Assembly (NCBI GenBank): GCA_944990035.1 | Contig: CALYLX010000101.1 | Span: 186,001-250,000, forward strand | Direction: 5' to 3' | Length of the DNA stretch: 64,000 bases | Source of the DNA: Clitopilus passeckerianus | Taxonomy: Eukaryota > Basidiomycota > Agaricomycetes > Agaricales > Entolomataceae | Shown here: piece by piece, positions 46,630 through 58,862 of the stretch | Numbering within the stretch: the stretch's first letter is position 1 | Layout of the letters: every line of letters begins with the position of its first letter | The notes under the pieces: generated by a model | The model's database searches: none | What the model was told of the DNA's origin: nothing | Seen by the model: only the letters and a program-made list of their open reading frames with translations | Made by a program: the position numbers and the translations under genes

Positions 46630-48788
46630 TCAAGGTGGGTTGTCACCCTCGAGAGTAGCCCAGGAAACAATCAGCTCCTTAGCCTCTGGGGATCGTGGCA
46701 CGATGTCACAAGGGAAGTCCTTCGTGTGGCTATATGATATTCAGCGAATGATCAGCTTGGGGGGATATCGCTACGTATAAAATTGAACATACCAAGCCAT
46801 TGACAAATGGTATTCGGGATCTGGTGTTATGAGCTCTCCGTTTTCATCTTTCTTCATGAGTAAATCAAAAGTAGAAAGAATCGACGCAGCTGCGACCATG
46901 AACGTAGACTGCGCGATATGTCGTCCAGGGCAGATCCTAGAGAATAATAACGTTGGCGCCAAATTCCGGTCGTCTCGCAGCCAGATTCACTGACCTTCGT
47001 CCAAACCCAAAGGTAATGTCCAAGGGACTTCGCACTGACTCGTCGATCTGACCGCTCTTGAGGAAGCGTTCTGGCTTAAATATTAATGGATCTGGATAAG
47101 TTGCCGGGTCATGGAGCATTGCCCTATTTCTTTCGTTGAATAGATTCGACGAGGTGTCAAGAAAGTTTCATACCATTGATTTGCTATCACCACCGATCCA
47201 TTGGGGATCACATTGCCCTTGTAAACATCATCAGCCGTGTTGAGGTGAGGTACACCTGCACCACACACGTCAGCGGCAGTAACAATAGTGCTATGATGGT
47301 ACGCTCACCGATAGGGGTTATTGGTTTCCAGCTAGGGAGAGCTAGATAGTAAGCAAAGATCACTACAATGGCTTTTGCAAGTGACCAACCGGACAACCTC
47401 CATGAAAACTGCTGTGAGGTACGGCAAGTTCTGAACATCATCATGCTCAGGAAGTTTCCCTGAGAGAACGACGTCCAGCTCACTCTGGAGCTTCTTCTGG
47501 ATGTCTGGGTTTCGAACCATGGCGAGTATGAATGTTCCCAGTGCTGACTTTGTTGTATCAGCGGCGGCTGAAATTACATGAGTGTAATCTCCCAGGGGCA
47601 CTCAAGGAACTTAACCGACCTAGATACACGGTAATAGCAAGGTCCTTCAACGTCTGGACATCCGAAGTCTGATCGAACTCCCGGAGGCTCTCTGAAACGA
47701 ATGACGGAATGAACTCAGGAGTTTCCTACACGGAATATAAATCAAGTAGTAGACTCGGATCGTAAGCAACAGGAATACACGTACCATAGCGTGCTCGGCC
47801 ACTTTGTAGAAACACTCCAGGTTGCCTTTGGTAATATTTGAGCACTTCTCCGCTTGCTTTTGGAATGCAGCGCCCGGAAACCATTTGGGCAAATACTTCA
47901 GCGCAGGAATGATGTCGACCATGTACATCCCGGCAGTTCCAATTTCGGTCATGGTTTTGACAAGTTCTTCGGCGGCTTCAACATATTGGTCGTTGGACGG
48001 GCATGCTTTAATGCCGTATGTAACCGATAGGCTGATAGAACCAACCAAACTGGGAAAGGTGACGAGCTTTCAGTACGGAATACGTGTAAGGGAACCTTAG
48101 AGTACTCGCTATTGGAGATGTCGAAGGAAGGCATCAGGTGTCTCTAGTAATTGATAGAGACATCGTCGCGTATAAAACAGTTCTCGTGGTCGATTGAACT
48201 TCACGCTTCCGAATCCAAAGTGCTTGGCAAACATTCGACGAGAGGTTCGAAAGCGATCTCCATAGGGAATTGCCGGCAATACGTGGCCGAGGCCAGATCT
48301 AAAAACTTGGGTAAGCGGGAGGAGCATATGTTTTCTACGGGACGAACAGTTCGTTCAACATGACCGTGTTTGGCCTGTGTAGTAGCTGTTGAGATTGTAA
48401 CCTAATTTCGATAGCCTGAAGGTGCTTTACCGACTAGAGTAGATGCCGGATCTAACATCTAGTAGCTCTTGGGCCGCCTCATATGTATCGAGGATGACAA
48501 TCGAATATCCCAAAGCGCTCAAGTGAATAATGTCAGAGTCTGTCAGGATGACCTCAGTCGCGCAAAACGTGGAATGTAGAACGTGACCTCACTATACTTC
48601 CTGCTAAGCTCGTGGAACTTCACCCAATCAAACCCACTCGGCATATTGAGCAGGTTATCGATAAGTGGGAGTTTCGCAGGTCCCGGCGGTAGGTTTTTGA
48701 CCCTTGAACGCCATGAGGAGATAATTGCCGCTACAGATGCTACGCCAATAGACGCGAGGGCAACCCAAGGATCGGAAGGGCTAAACAT
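46630..48788 (-). CDS. Cytochrome P450 monooxygenase
   Basis: Twelve exons join in frame: 48788-48593, 48539-48431, 48374-48348, 48298-48110, 48049-47785, 47725-47620, 47567-47390, 47331-47309, 47255-47174, 47123-46995, 46936-46793 and 46729-46630, about 515 aa. N-terminal membrane anchor followed by LPPGPAKLPLIDN; I-helix AAADTTKS (about 298); ExxR motif EVVR (about 354); PERF; and heme-binding FGFGRRICPGRH (about 429-440) split by an intron. The C-terminus ends DFPCDIVPRSPEAKELI as in basidiomycete P450s. One intron (48109-48050) appears to use GC instead of GT as donor. It probably oxidises the terpene made by its neighbour, anchored in the endoplasmic reticulum; this is inference from position only. 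Confidence 0.87.
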
Positions 48789-49660
48789 CTCTCAGCGAGG
48801 GGGAGTGCGTTAGCAAGGGATAGGATAAGAGATAGAAGAAGTAAGAAGTACTTAAGTGGTAGAGGCTCATGGGAACGTCGAATTCTTTATTATCGCCAGG
48901 TTGATTACTGTCAATCGACATCAGGAGACAGTAAGGTTATGCCGTAGTTGTCGCTGTCCAATTCGATCAGAAGTTTGCAAACCGTGCACGTCTTGGCCCC
49001 GCATTGTCCAGACAGTTATGGGAAATTTTACTCGGTTCGACAGAAGCAAATCTCCAGCCATATAATCCTCTTATCTCGATTGTAAGCTGTGTGGTTGCTT
49101 CAAGAGAAGAGGGATGCCGCAATCTCCGTGGTTCCAGCTGACCCTGGCTTGTGGTGTGTGAAGCAAAAGGGCGTCCAAATCACATGACTTGGTGTTTCTT
49201 GACAATTTCGAGCAGGTTGAAGCAACTCACAATAAGCACCCAGCTTTAACGCGAGAGTTAAAGAACTTGCCTCTTATGTGGTCCGTGATTGTATTCGATC
49301 TCATCTGCTGGACCGCGTTACTCGGATAACTTTCTAAACTCAACTAGTAATGATTGTGAATAACAACTACATGCTTATAATCTACTAGTAGCGTGAGCAC
49401 GGCGATGCTGCTACCAACTCAAATAGGCCGGGGGGACCCAGGAGCCCCTCCTACACGACCAATGGCTGTTGCCTTTTAGACTTGCACTGCGCCCTTTCTG
49501 ATACGATCTACCCCCCATCGCCATTCTTCCGCCCGAATCTGAGAGCATGATACTGTACTATACAGGCGCTTGAGCCTTTCAGGTTGGGTCCAATGTCAGC
49601 AAACCTGAGCAAACTGGATACATGGGAAGCGCACCTACTTTCAAGCCTTAATGACTGTCA
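48789..49660. other. Upstream region of the P450 gene
   Basis: No gene seen. It should include the P450 promoter; the left part of the interval is AT-rich. Confidence 0.45.
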
Positions 49661-51485
49661 CTAGTGTACGGCTCCCAGGTCGCGTAATAATTTCTCTATC
49701 GCGGTATTTTCTTCCTTAACCGCAACTGATAACGCGGTATTTCCGAGATTCGTGCGTACGTTGAGGTCAACGCCGCCATGATCGAGAAGTAGGCGTACAA
49801 TGTCCAGGTGATCCTCTAACGATGCCATGATAAGGGCCGTTGCTCCATTATCCATTATTGTATTGAGAGCAATGGTTGGTTGGCCGAGTAGGAGCCTCAC
49901 AATTTTTGTGTGGCCTTGGTAGCATGCTTTGGTGAGAGGTGTAGATCCGTCTCCCCCGTGTAGGTTGATGTCGACGCTAGAATGATCGAGTAGCAGTCGT
50001 ACAACTTCGGGGTTCCCTTTTCGTGCGGCAAGAAGAAGCGCCATGGCTCCTGCACCATTCTTCGTGTTTGCGGCAATCCGATGTTGCTTAAGAAGCAGTT
50101 CTACGGCCTCTATGCACCCTTGGGATGAAGCAAGGGTGAGTGCTGTGCCCCCTAACTTGTTTTGCACGTTGATGCTAACATCTTCGTGATTGAGGAGCAA
50201 TCGCATAGCCTCGACTTGACCTTTGAATGCTGCAGGGAGGAGAGCTGTGCTTCCCTCTTCGTTTTTAATGTTGAGAAAACACGTCGTTGACTCAATAAGA
50301 GCTCTACGACTGCCGTGTGCCCGCCATGTGCCGCTAAGATGAGTGGAGTGTCGCCTCGTTTATTTTGTGCATTGAGATCGACAGTCTCAGGTTAACGAGA
50401 AGCCGTACGATGTCAACATGGGCCTGACTCGAAGCGAGGAGAAGAGGAGTATCTCCGAGTTTGGTCTTCAAGTTGAGAGCAATCCGAGGTTGACTCAGTA
50501 ACAGCTCCACAACCGCTATATGCCCTTCGAACGACGCCCAGGTCAAAGCAGTTTCACCACCGTTCCTCTGCGCGTTAATATTGAGTTTAGGGTGGCCAAG
50601 GAGCATCTGTACCATATCAACGTGGTCTTTCCATGATGCCACAATAAGACCCGTGCCACCGTCATTGTCCTTCGAGTTGAACGCAAGGTTCTGATATTCA
50701 AGCAACATCCGTACGACCTCGGTATATCCGTATTCTGACTCCATAGTAAGAGCGGTGCTACCGTGTCCATTTCTTGTATTGATTGCCGTTTGGACGTCTG
50801 GTCGTTCGAGAAATAGCTGTACAATGGCTGTGTGCCCATGTCGGGAAGCCCAAAGAAGGCGGTATTTCCGCGTTTATCCACCCCATCAAGCACCACGCTT
50901 GGAACGTTGAGTAACATCTTCACGATGTTGAGATAGCCTTCATGTGATGCCAGGATAAGAGCAGTGTTGCCGAATTTATCTTGAGCATTGACATTAACGC
51001 CAGGTTGAGCAAGTAAGAGCCCGACGAGCTCGGTACAGCCAACCTCTGTAGCGAAGAGCAGGGCGGTTTTGTTGCCCGAGTCGGTGTCGATATGGTTGAT
51101 ATTTGTAACATATTCTAAGAGCTCCTTAGCATGATCTATGTCGCGACTCGCTTTCCCGACATGCTTTGAGGAAAAGCTGCGTATCAAGAAGAGTATTGGG
51201 GAGTATAATTTGGGCATCAGAATTAGAATAAGTACGCACTCGGGAACCGTGTCTGAGCCATACGCCAGAGCCATTAGGGGATCCAGGCTTATGGGAGAGA
51301 TCCATTGAACCAACACAATTAACCAAGCCATCCATGGCATGGAATACCCATCGTTTACCTTTGATTGCAGACAACTCAGAATAACAATGGTGATTGTTAA
51401 CAACATCTCTGGCAGCGTAGTTGGTCGTTAAATTGATATCCCCTCCGCTATTTATGGTGTTTGGGTGAAGATTGATAGTTGACAT
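49661..51485 (-). pseudogene. Frameshifted ankyrin-repeat gene
   Basis: The N-terminal part (STINLHPNTINSGGDINLTTNYAARDVVNN) resembles the glycine-rich linker before NACHT domains, but no NACHT follows. Ankyrin repeats then run through at least three different frames: DIDHAKELLEY.. from about 51150, HGHTAIVQLF.. from about 50845, VDLNAQNKRGDTPLILAAHGGH.. from about 50390, and NIKNEEGSTALLPAAFKGQ.. from about 50290 to the end. Each jump breaks a repeat in the middle without splice signals, so they are more likely frameshift mutations than introns. Ankyrin units here are of the usual diverged type, unlike gene A. Confidence 0.7.
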
Positions 51486-52206
51486 GGAATAAACTTCGAG
51501 CAATAACGGTTCAGGTCGTTAAGAGTGAGGGAATGGGTTGATCTGCGACGGAACGCCGAGTCGAAGCTTGGCGCCTGGCCTCGAATGAGGCGTGAGAACC
51601 AACTCGGATGTGGGTTCCGATGGTGTTTGCAAATCATTGCTTCAAGGTTCTGCATTGCCTACCACTCGTACTAGGAAAACAGAGCTACTCATCAGGATAG
51701 GGTCCAGCTGTCCGCAACTGCAGCTGGGATAGGTTATTGAAAGACGTTTCGTATTTTGAATGCGTGTGCCCTTGCCCAGGGCGCAAGCTATGGCCATAAA
51801 CGACAGCTTTGGAGGATGTCGGGGTAAACCGATCTCGCGCGGCTGAAGCAGATAATGAAGATACCAATAGCGATGAAGCGCGTCGTCGAGTAGGGCGCGT
51901 ATTGCCACGTGATTCACGTGATATCAAAACACTCAACATTGCGTTTGATGGTGAGGGGTGAGCAGTGGTGACTTGCATTGTCCCATAGACTTTCGTCTTC
52001 AAGAGCTGCAACTTGCGGGGAATGTAAGCCCTTCTCTACCTACATGCGATTGAATTGAACTCAGAGCAAGCAACAGGTTTTCAGAATCAGGATCAGAATC
52101 AGAACATTCGAGTTCAGGGGAATCTAGCGAAGGCAGCGACTTTGAACTCATCGAAGAACGGGACCCGGCTTACCTCGACTCGCTTTGGCTTCGGCCAGAG
52201 TCACCA
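51486..52206. other. Intergenic region, possible 5' exon of the SET gene
   Basis: From about 52064 the reading frame of the SET gene is open without ATG (SESGSESEHSSSGESSEGSDFELIEERDPAYLDSLWLRPESP), so the true first exon may lie a little upstream. No convincing ATG exon could be placed. Confidence 0.45.
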
Positions 52207-54448
52207 ATGGAGAACTTTGACGAAGCAGAAGGAGGAAACGCAGATGGGAAGTGGAACGTTGAGATTATTGGTGAAGAGGTTAATGGCGATGGTGAAGTTC
52301 GGTGTGTTCGAGCAGATCTCTGCCTTGTCTGTTGATTGTGTTAACATGGCAATAACTATAGATACGAGGCGAGATGGCCGAGTTGGAAGCGTGGGGATGG
52401 AACAAACACCACTTGGGACAATGGATTGGTTGATCCGCACGATTATGCAGCCTGGAAGAAACTCCAAACCCAGTGGCGCAACACATGTGCAAAACAATCA
52501 ACGAGTATCACGTTGTGGTCAACCACGGATGTTCAAAACATTGAAACGCGGCTGCGAGCTCAGGCCTACAAAGAAAAAATCGACAGACTTGAAAATGATC
52601 CTCCTCCCAGCTATACCGAGGCAAAACGAAAGCTCGATGAGGAATACTGGGCTGAGGTAGCCGCTGAATCCCAGCGCAACGATGTTGGGTCATCTTCACG
52701 ACCACACAAGCGAGTGCGAGCTGTTTCACCCGAAATAGAGCTTCCTGTTGCCTCCAGTTCTAGGCAAAGCATCACCAGCCTATCACGTTCGCCGTCTATC
52801 ATCTCTCTACCAGGGCGACCCCGGGAGAGCCCTTCGGTTTCTCTTAGCAAGACCGCTGCCTCATCATCCAACAGGTACATCACACCTCCATATTCCAGCG
52901 CCTCCACCTCATCCGCTTCCAAAGGGAAAGGAAAGGGAAAACGTATTGTCCCAGAGCCGTCTCAACCTCGTCAATATCAACCTTTGACTCCGAGCCGGTC
53001 ACCTTCCGCTCGTCCTCAACGATCCTTACCAACACGCCCACAAGCAACAAACCCAAGGAAATCAATGTAAGATACCAAATGCTTGCTGTGTGCGCTAGCC
53101 TGACATCATAATAGGAGGAGACAACTGGCCGAAGCATGGACATCGATAGCGAAAGAGAGCGGCGCTGCTGAGATAGTACTGATAAATGAAGTAGATGACG
53201 AAGAAGTGCCACCACTGCCACCAAATTTCAGGTATATGGAATCGGGATATGTTTAGTGAGTTCGAGATCAAGGTCGCCATTTGTCCGGATGCTGACCAAC
53301 TATAGTGCGAGTGATGTCGAAGATTTTACGAAGGAGAAGGACTTGTATATCCGTTGTGACTGCGAACATTGTGACGATGCAAATACCTGCGATTGTCAAG
53401 GCCCATCTGAACTCATGGAAGATGAAGATCGTATATTTGCTTATGAAAACGTAGGTGTCGTCTCATTCACCAAATACCTTCCTAGCTTACCTCCTACCTC
53501 AGGGCCTTTTCGCCTCTAATGTGCCCAATGGGATCGAAGTTATAGAATGTAACGAGGTGAAGCTTCCTCAACTCATGACACCCATTCGCGACTTATTCAG
53601 GCCGTCAGTATTGCGAGTGTGACGGCGACTGCCCCAATCGAGTCGCGCAGCGGCCGCGCACATTTCCGTTGGAAATATTCAAGACTGAGAGATGCGGATG
53701 GGGCGTGCGCGCCTCAGTGGACATTGAACGGGGAAGAGTCCTTGGCACATATGCTGGGTATGTCCTTCCCGAATACGTGAATGCTTCTGATCTCATGTCC
53801 TTGCCGGATAGGCTGCTTCTGTATGTACTACCTCCGCGTGCCGGCGAATTCCAGCACTAACATGAAGCTATTGCTAGAAACCGGGATACACACTTACAGA
53901 GCTCATATTGCTTCGACCTGGATGGAAATGAGAACCTCGACGACGATGACAACTTGGAAGGAAATGCTTATAGTGTGGATTCAGCAGATATTGGTGTGTT
54001 GAACTTTGAGCCTTCCTTGAGAAGCGCTTTTACCACTCTGTTTTTTTTTCAGGCAACTGGACCCGTTTCATAAAGTGGGTAAAATCCTGTTCCACAGCCT
54101 AGATCCCGACTGATAGCCTCAATGCAGTCACTCCTGCTCTCCAAACCTTTCTGTCTATTCTGTCGTGTATGATACCATCCCTGGCGTGAGTCTTTCCCCC
54201 TGTTTGCCGTGACCTTCATTGTTCAGGTGGCCCACCTTTAGACGAACCAACCATACCACGCATATTACGCCATCAGAGATATTCCAGCCGGCACTGAGTT
54301 CACCTTCGACTATGACCCGAAAGCAGCCAAACTTGTTGCAGAACGGGCTCGTGGTAAAAAGAAAGGTAAGCAGAAAGGCGGCAGACCGAAGGGCGCGCGT
54401 GATTGTTGGTGCGGCAGCCCAGCTTGTCGAGGGTGGGTCAGGGTATAA
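52207..54448 (+). CDS. Chromodomain-SET histone methyltransferase (SUV39/Clr4-like)
   Basis: Proposed exons 52207-52301, 52362-53066, 53115-53255, 53306-53450, 53503-53556, 53609-53757, 53812-53820, 53878-53993, 54053-54074, 54128-54185 and 54242-54448 give 566 aa from this ATG; the protein probably starts further upstream. A chromodomain-like WNVEIIGEEV..YEARWPSWKR..TTWDN lies at the N-terminus. After a disordered linker come pre-SET cysteines (CDCEHCDDANTCDC), YCECDGDCPNR, SET motifs CGWGVRA and GNWTRFINHSCSPN (AdoMet site), FTFDYDP, and post-SET cysteines CWCGSPAC. This arrangement is that of H3K9 methyltransferases, which write heterochromatin and read methyl-lysine by the chromodomain. 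One exon is only 9 nt; an alternative retained-intron reading there is possible. Confidence 0.8.
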
Positions 54449-55597
54449 TGTGTTCTTTGTGTAGTAGTCGTTTTTCAGATCCGGACCGACCTTCCTTTCG
54501 TTTATCTTTGGTACTTTTCACGGATTTGAACGGGCCTTTGGCATCATCATCGTCTTGTCAAGCTTCACTTTACTTATGGTTATTGCTATCTATGCCAAGC
54601 ACAGTTGTGTCACTATCTATCTCGCTAACTCTGGACAAGTAGTCACTGGATCCAAATTCAATTATTTTGATACGTGTATGGCATCGCATGTTAGCAAATC
54701 ATATTCGTATTGAAGGAATCTGCTGATTTTTGCTAATTGTTCAGTTTCTCCTCGCTAATGTATGCGCATACGCAATGGGGGTTCGGGATCCACACATTCA
54801 CTGCTGGAGCCATGGCGGCAAAACATCGTGATAATCCATGTAAATCCCCCATCTCATTTGGAGCGGTTGAAAGCTTTAAACCCAAGGGGGTGTTCCTATG
54901 AGAAAAACCAGGAATATATTCAATAAATTTACAGGCTTTTTTTGAGGGCTCTCGCCTGATGCCCGTCTGATTCGTGGGTGCGGTTCGGCAGTAACAACAT
55001 ACTTCACTCCAAAATTCCAGAAGGAAAAGGCCCGAAAATTTATGGAGAGGTTCACGTTGGCCGTTCTTTGTTGTCCACTCAAACCCGAAATCTGAATCCG
55101 ACTCGCTCACAAGTAAACAGAGTGCCGCCCGTGCTTGCAAGTCACGCGCGCTCTTGAAGAAGCTGCTCAGATGTATGTAAGCTCATAATCCTGTACCGCA
55201 GGACGTTCGTCCGTTCTTGTTGTCAAATCCAATCTATCCCCATCCAAACCTTTTCTCCATGGAGTCCATCGAACTGCGCACACTGTGTGCAAGCAAACTC
55301 TGAGGCTGTAACGTGATTTTAGTCAAACAAATCGAGTCTTATTTCACTGATACTAATACACAGCGCCCAATGAAACCTAATGATACAGTAGAAATAAAAG
55401 GTATATTGAAGTCCTAATGAAGTCCGGCGAGATCGACGATGGGGTATATGCTATGTCCAATGGGAAGGGGTATGCTTGTCGTAAGAAGTTCGTCGTAAAA
55501 GGTCGTATGTTAGTATCGCGTCGTCATCCAGGGTAGACTTGGGAAGGGAAAGGACAAAAACAAAGCAGGGGAGAGGAGACCGCCGCCACCTGCCGCA
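54449..55597. other. Intergenic region
   Basis: Short open frames only (minus 54733-55140 is the longest, unrecognised). No gene is supported. Confidence 0.45.
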
Positions 55598-56848
55598 TCA
55601 CTGGCTTTGGATGCGCAGGATACCACGACTTTCACAGTGAGGCAGTGTTTGTCTTGCTAAGCTGGCAGCAATCATAGCTGATACGGTTACCCGGCTCAGC
55701 GACGCGAACTGAGGTTTTGCCAGGAGCGCGTCGAGAGTGGCCCACTGGTCAGCCGTCTTGGACGCTTGGCGAATAGAGTAGAACGAGAGTTCCAACTCTT
55801 CAAAGGAAGTCGAGTTGCTCTGCGCAAGCAGGTCGCGTGCCATCAGCAGGTTGTGACTGTCGCAATCAATCACGAGCTTGAGATATTTGAGGTTGGGGTG
55901 TATTGATAGATTGACTTGGGAACAAAGTGCATCTGGAAATAGAGAGGACAAGATTAGAACCTTGAATACGTGGGCAATGCGGGGGAAATACGGACCATAA
56001 AGTCTGCCAGAGGGGAAGATGGTGAGATGTGTCAAGGAGGGGCCTAGAGCTTCAAGATAACGAACGACGATAGGGAGGTCGAACGAATCAATGCTGTGTA
56101 GAGTAAGCTTCTCAACGGGTGCCATATTAGGCATCATGAGGAACCATTCCAGGATGCGGGTTGCTTCGCAGCGGAGGTACAGCTCGCGAAGGTGGGGAGA
56201 AGGGGAAACGTCCGTGGACACAACCTTAACAGGTTCAGGCCAATCTGCTTCGAGGTGAAGGCGCTCGAGAGAAGGCAGCGAGCACAAGAGCTCTTGTACC
56301 TGCGTGAAATCGCTAAACGCACACTCGGAAAGGTTCAACTCGAGCAGGTTGTCGAACGTTCCCAGGGCAAACAAGGTTGTTTCCGTGAAGCAGGTCTCGA
56401 AGGTGGAAATGATCGAGATTGATGTAAGGGATGGCAGTCTTGAGAGGCAGGGGAAGACTGTGGGCAACCATCGACCAGTCTCGCAGGTATCCTTCGCTGC
56501 GATGCGCGTGATGAAGCGGGGGATAGTTGAGTGCTCAGTGTGAAGGATACGGACGAAGGAGTACGCGTTCTGGTCGTCCAAGCTAGTATCTGCAAATAGG
56601 TGGTACCTAGCCGAGGGAAACCACGACTTGCATACAAGACTGCAAGCGGAAAGTGTTTGGAGATCTGAATGAAGGTAGTCGAGGATGAGATCGATGATCT
56701 CGAGAGGAATGAACATGTCGGTGGTCGTGGTTGTTGGGGGTATTGAGGACCTCTGTTTCGTAGAAGTCATTGCAAGAGTCATATCGGTGGATGGGTTAAT
56801 CCAGGATGACCAAAGGCGATATTTGTAGTTCTGACGTTGTTTGTCCAT
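55598..56848 (-). CDS. F-box protein with LRR-like repeats
   Basis: One uninterrupted frame of 416 aa. An F-box is visible at about residues 45-90 (FIPLEIIDLILDYLHSD..TLSACSLVCKSWFPSARYHLF). The rest has leucine-rich segments (LPSLTSISII, LLELNLSECAF, LPSLERLHLEAD, LRELYLRC, VEKLTLHSI) typical of the many agaricomycete F-box/LRR proteins. F-box proteins bind Skp1 and bring substrates to SCF ubiquitin ligases; the target is unknown. The real start may be a later Met (residue 23, 27 or 45). Confidence 0.85.
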   Translation of the reverse strand: MDKQRQNYKYRLWSSWINPSTDMTLAMTSTKQRSSIPPTTTTTDMFIPLEIIDLILDYLHSDLQTLSACSLVCKSWFPSARYHLFADTSLDDQNAYSFVRILHTEHSTIPRFITRIAAKDTCETGRWLPTVFPCLSRLPSLTSISIISTFETCFTETTLFALGTFDNLLELNLSECAFSDFTQVQELLCSLPSLERLHLEADWPEPVKVVSTDVSPSPHLRELYLRCEATRILEWFLMMPNMAPVEKLTLHSIDSFDLPIVVRYLEALGPSLTHLTIFPSGRLYGPYFPRIAHVFKVLILSSLFPDALCSQVNLSIHPNLKYLKLVIDCDSHNLLMARDLLAQSNSTSFEELELSFYSIRQASKTADQWATLDALLAKPQFASLSRVTVSAMIAASLARQTLPHCESRGILRIQSQ

Positions 56849-58862
56849 GTTGGATTCCTAAAGGGTTTATGAGGTATATCGTCGGGTAAGGCAGGCAGGT
56901 ACGGCCAATCTAGAAAAGGGGAGCGCTCCAGAAGCTCCAGTAATTGCACAGTTCCTGCAAAGTCGCAGCGAACAGAACGTCCTAGTTTGTGCCGTGTCCG
57001 GGAATAGGTCCGGCGATAGTCAGGATTTACAGAAGCCTGGGTGATGTTCGTAAGCTAGGTAGAAGCACCACAGCCCATACTCACATGATAGCCATGACGA
57101 AAATTCATGTCAAAGTCCATATCCGTGCGTCAACCTCCGAAATGCTTCCTTCGAGTACAATCTTCGGATCGCACAGGCAATTCTGAGTCACTGGCAGCAG
57201 AATGCGAGCGTTATCGACATTGAAAATAATACGGGTATAGTGAGCGAGGCCGGCGGCACTGTGTGAACCTGTACCGTTGAGATGTTAGTGAGGTTCATTG
57301 TAGATTAACATGGACAGGATTGCAAAGCATAAGAATCAGGGAAGGACGAGCATGGACTAAGTACTTACCACCTTGAGATGGCATGTGTCGTGGCACTGCA
57401 ACGCCACCAACAGCAGTTGTTCTAAGAGTCTTTCCAAGCTGAGGGAACGGCTCGACGCTGCGCAAATCAAGGATTCGGAATCAGAAGCTCAGGCGGAGGG
57501 GCCACACTGACTCTCTTGCGGAAGCACATGAAGAAGAGGTTCTCCCGTACGTAAGTACGCGAATGGGTGCACCGTCAACGACCGAGCCCATACAGGAGCA
57601 GAGCGAGTTTCCTCAACATCTGGACAACTTTACGATCGGGAGAGAGAATTGCAAAAATATGCGCTCGAGAAATTTCCCAAAGGTCCTGTTCCTCTCCGGT
57701 ACTCCAGGCCCTTCAAACTCTGTTTTCTCATTATCTTTCAGCCATGAGATAGACTTTAACCAGGGGTTATCGAACCTAGACAGATATCGCACGAGTGTGG
57801 AAACTCGACCTGTAGAGATGTTGACAAAGTTCAAGGCAAATGACGGCTGTATTCGGCTGTATTGCCACAGCTAAAGCTTCCGGTAAACATCCATAAACAG
57901 CCTGATCTCAGCCGCTCAACCAATCAGGAGGCGTTGTTTCCATGCAGAACTTCCAGCCCGTTCCGTGCACGAAATGCTCCGCGAGAATTGCTACTCCACC
58001 AACCGCTAATTAAACACAAAACGAGCTACGGCGGCAGCTGCGCATGAGTAATCTCTGAGAGCAGGTCACGTACATACAGGAGCCGCATCCAAATTCCATA
58101 CTGATGAACAAGTCCTAACGACTCTCAGGAGCATCCATCGGCTCTTCGGATAGCCACTGCTATGGGCACAGACGGATATAAACTGACTGATGAACATAAG
58201 ATAAATAAGGTTCAAACCTTTCAAGGACAGGGGAGCAACGGTCAACGAATAGAGTCCTGTGACCTCGACCTGCAAATCCAAGTCTTTCCGAGGAAGTGCC
58301 TTACAGGTCATGGACGGTCAATGTAGCTACAGATTGAGATGTCAAGGCCTTCGTTATCGCACCTTCAGGGATGGGCTAGATAGAAACATTGTTCGTTCAA
58401 CTCGGGCACGCGACTATCACACGTCCCGTCACCGAGGTGTGATATTTGAACAGCTCTTGTAATGATGTTTAAATAATATGAGAATCAACTGGCCTTTGGG
58501 TCGTAATCTGGTCGCGATAAATGGAACGTATGGGTATTACAAGCAGATGATGAAGGGATGAAGTCGAATATGGAAATGAACATCAATGATAACGCAAGTC
58601 ATGGGTTGCTTGAAGTCTGAAGCTGATGAAGCAACTACTTCTGAAGATGGTCATGGGATGCAGTCGGACAAGGTTGTCAGACAAAGCGAGGCCTTTCGTG
58701 ACATCCAAGTGTCATGCAGGACTATCTTCATTAAGTCTGAGGGTATCAAGGCGGACATGAAACTATGGTAGATCATTCAACGTCACCACAACATCGACGC
58801 GTCCATCCTGCAACCTCTCTACGAGCATCTATCCGCTCGACCTATCGGTCACATCCTCCGTT
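56849..58862. other. Intergenic region without supported gene
   Basis: About 2 kb with small overlapping frames on both strands (57563-57874 plus, 57613-57834 minus). I see no domain and no consistent splice structure. Confidence 0.4.
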
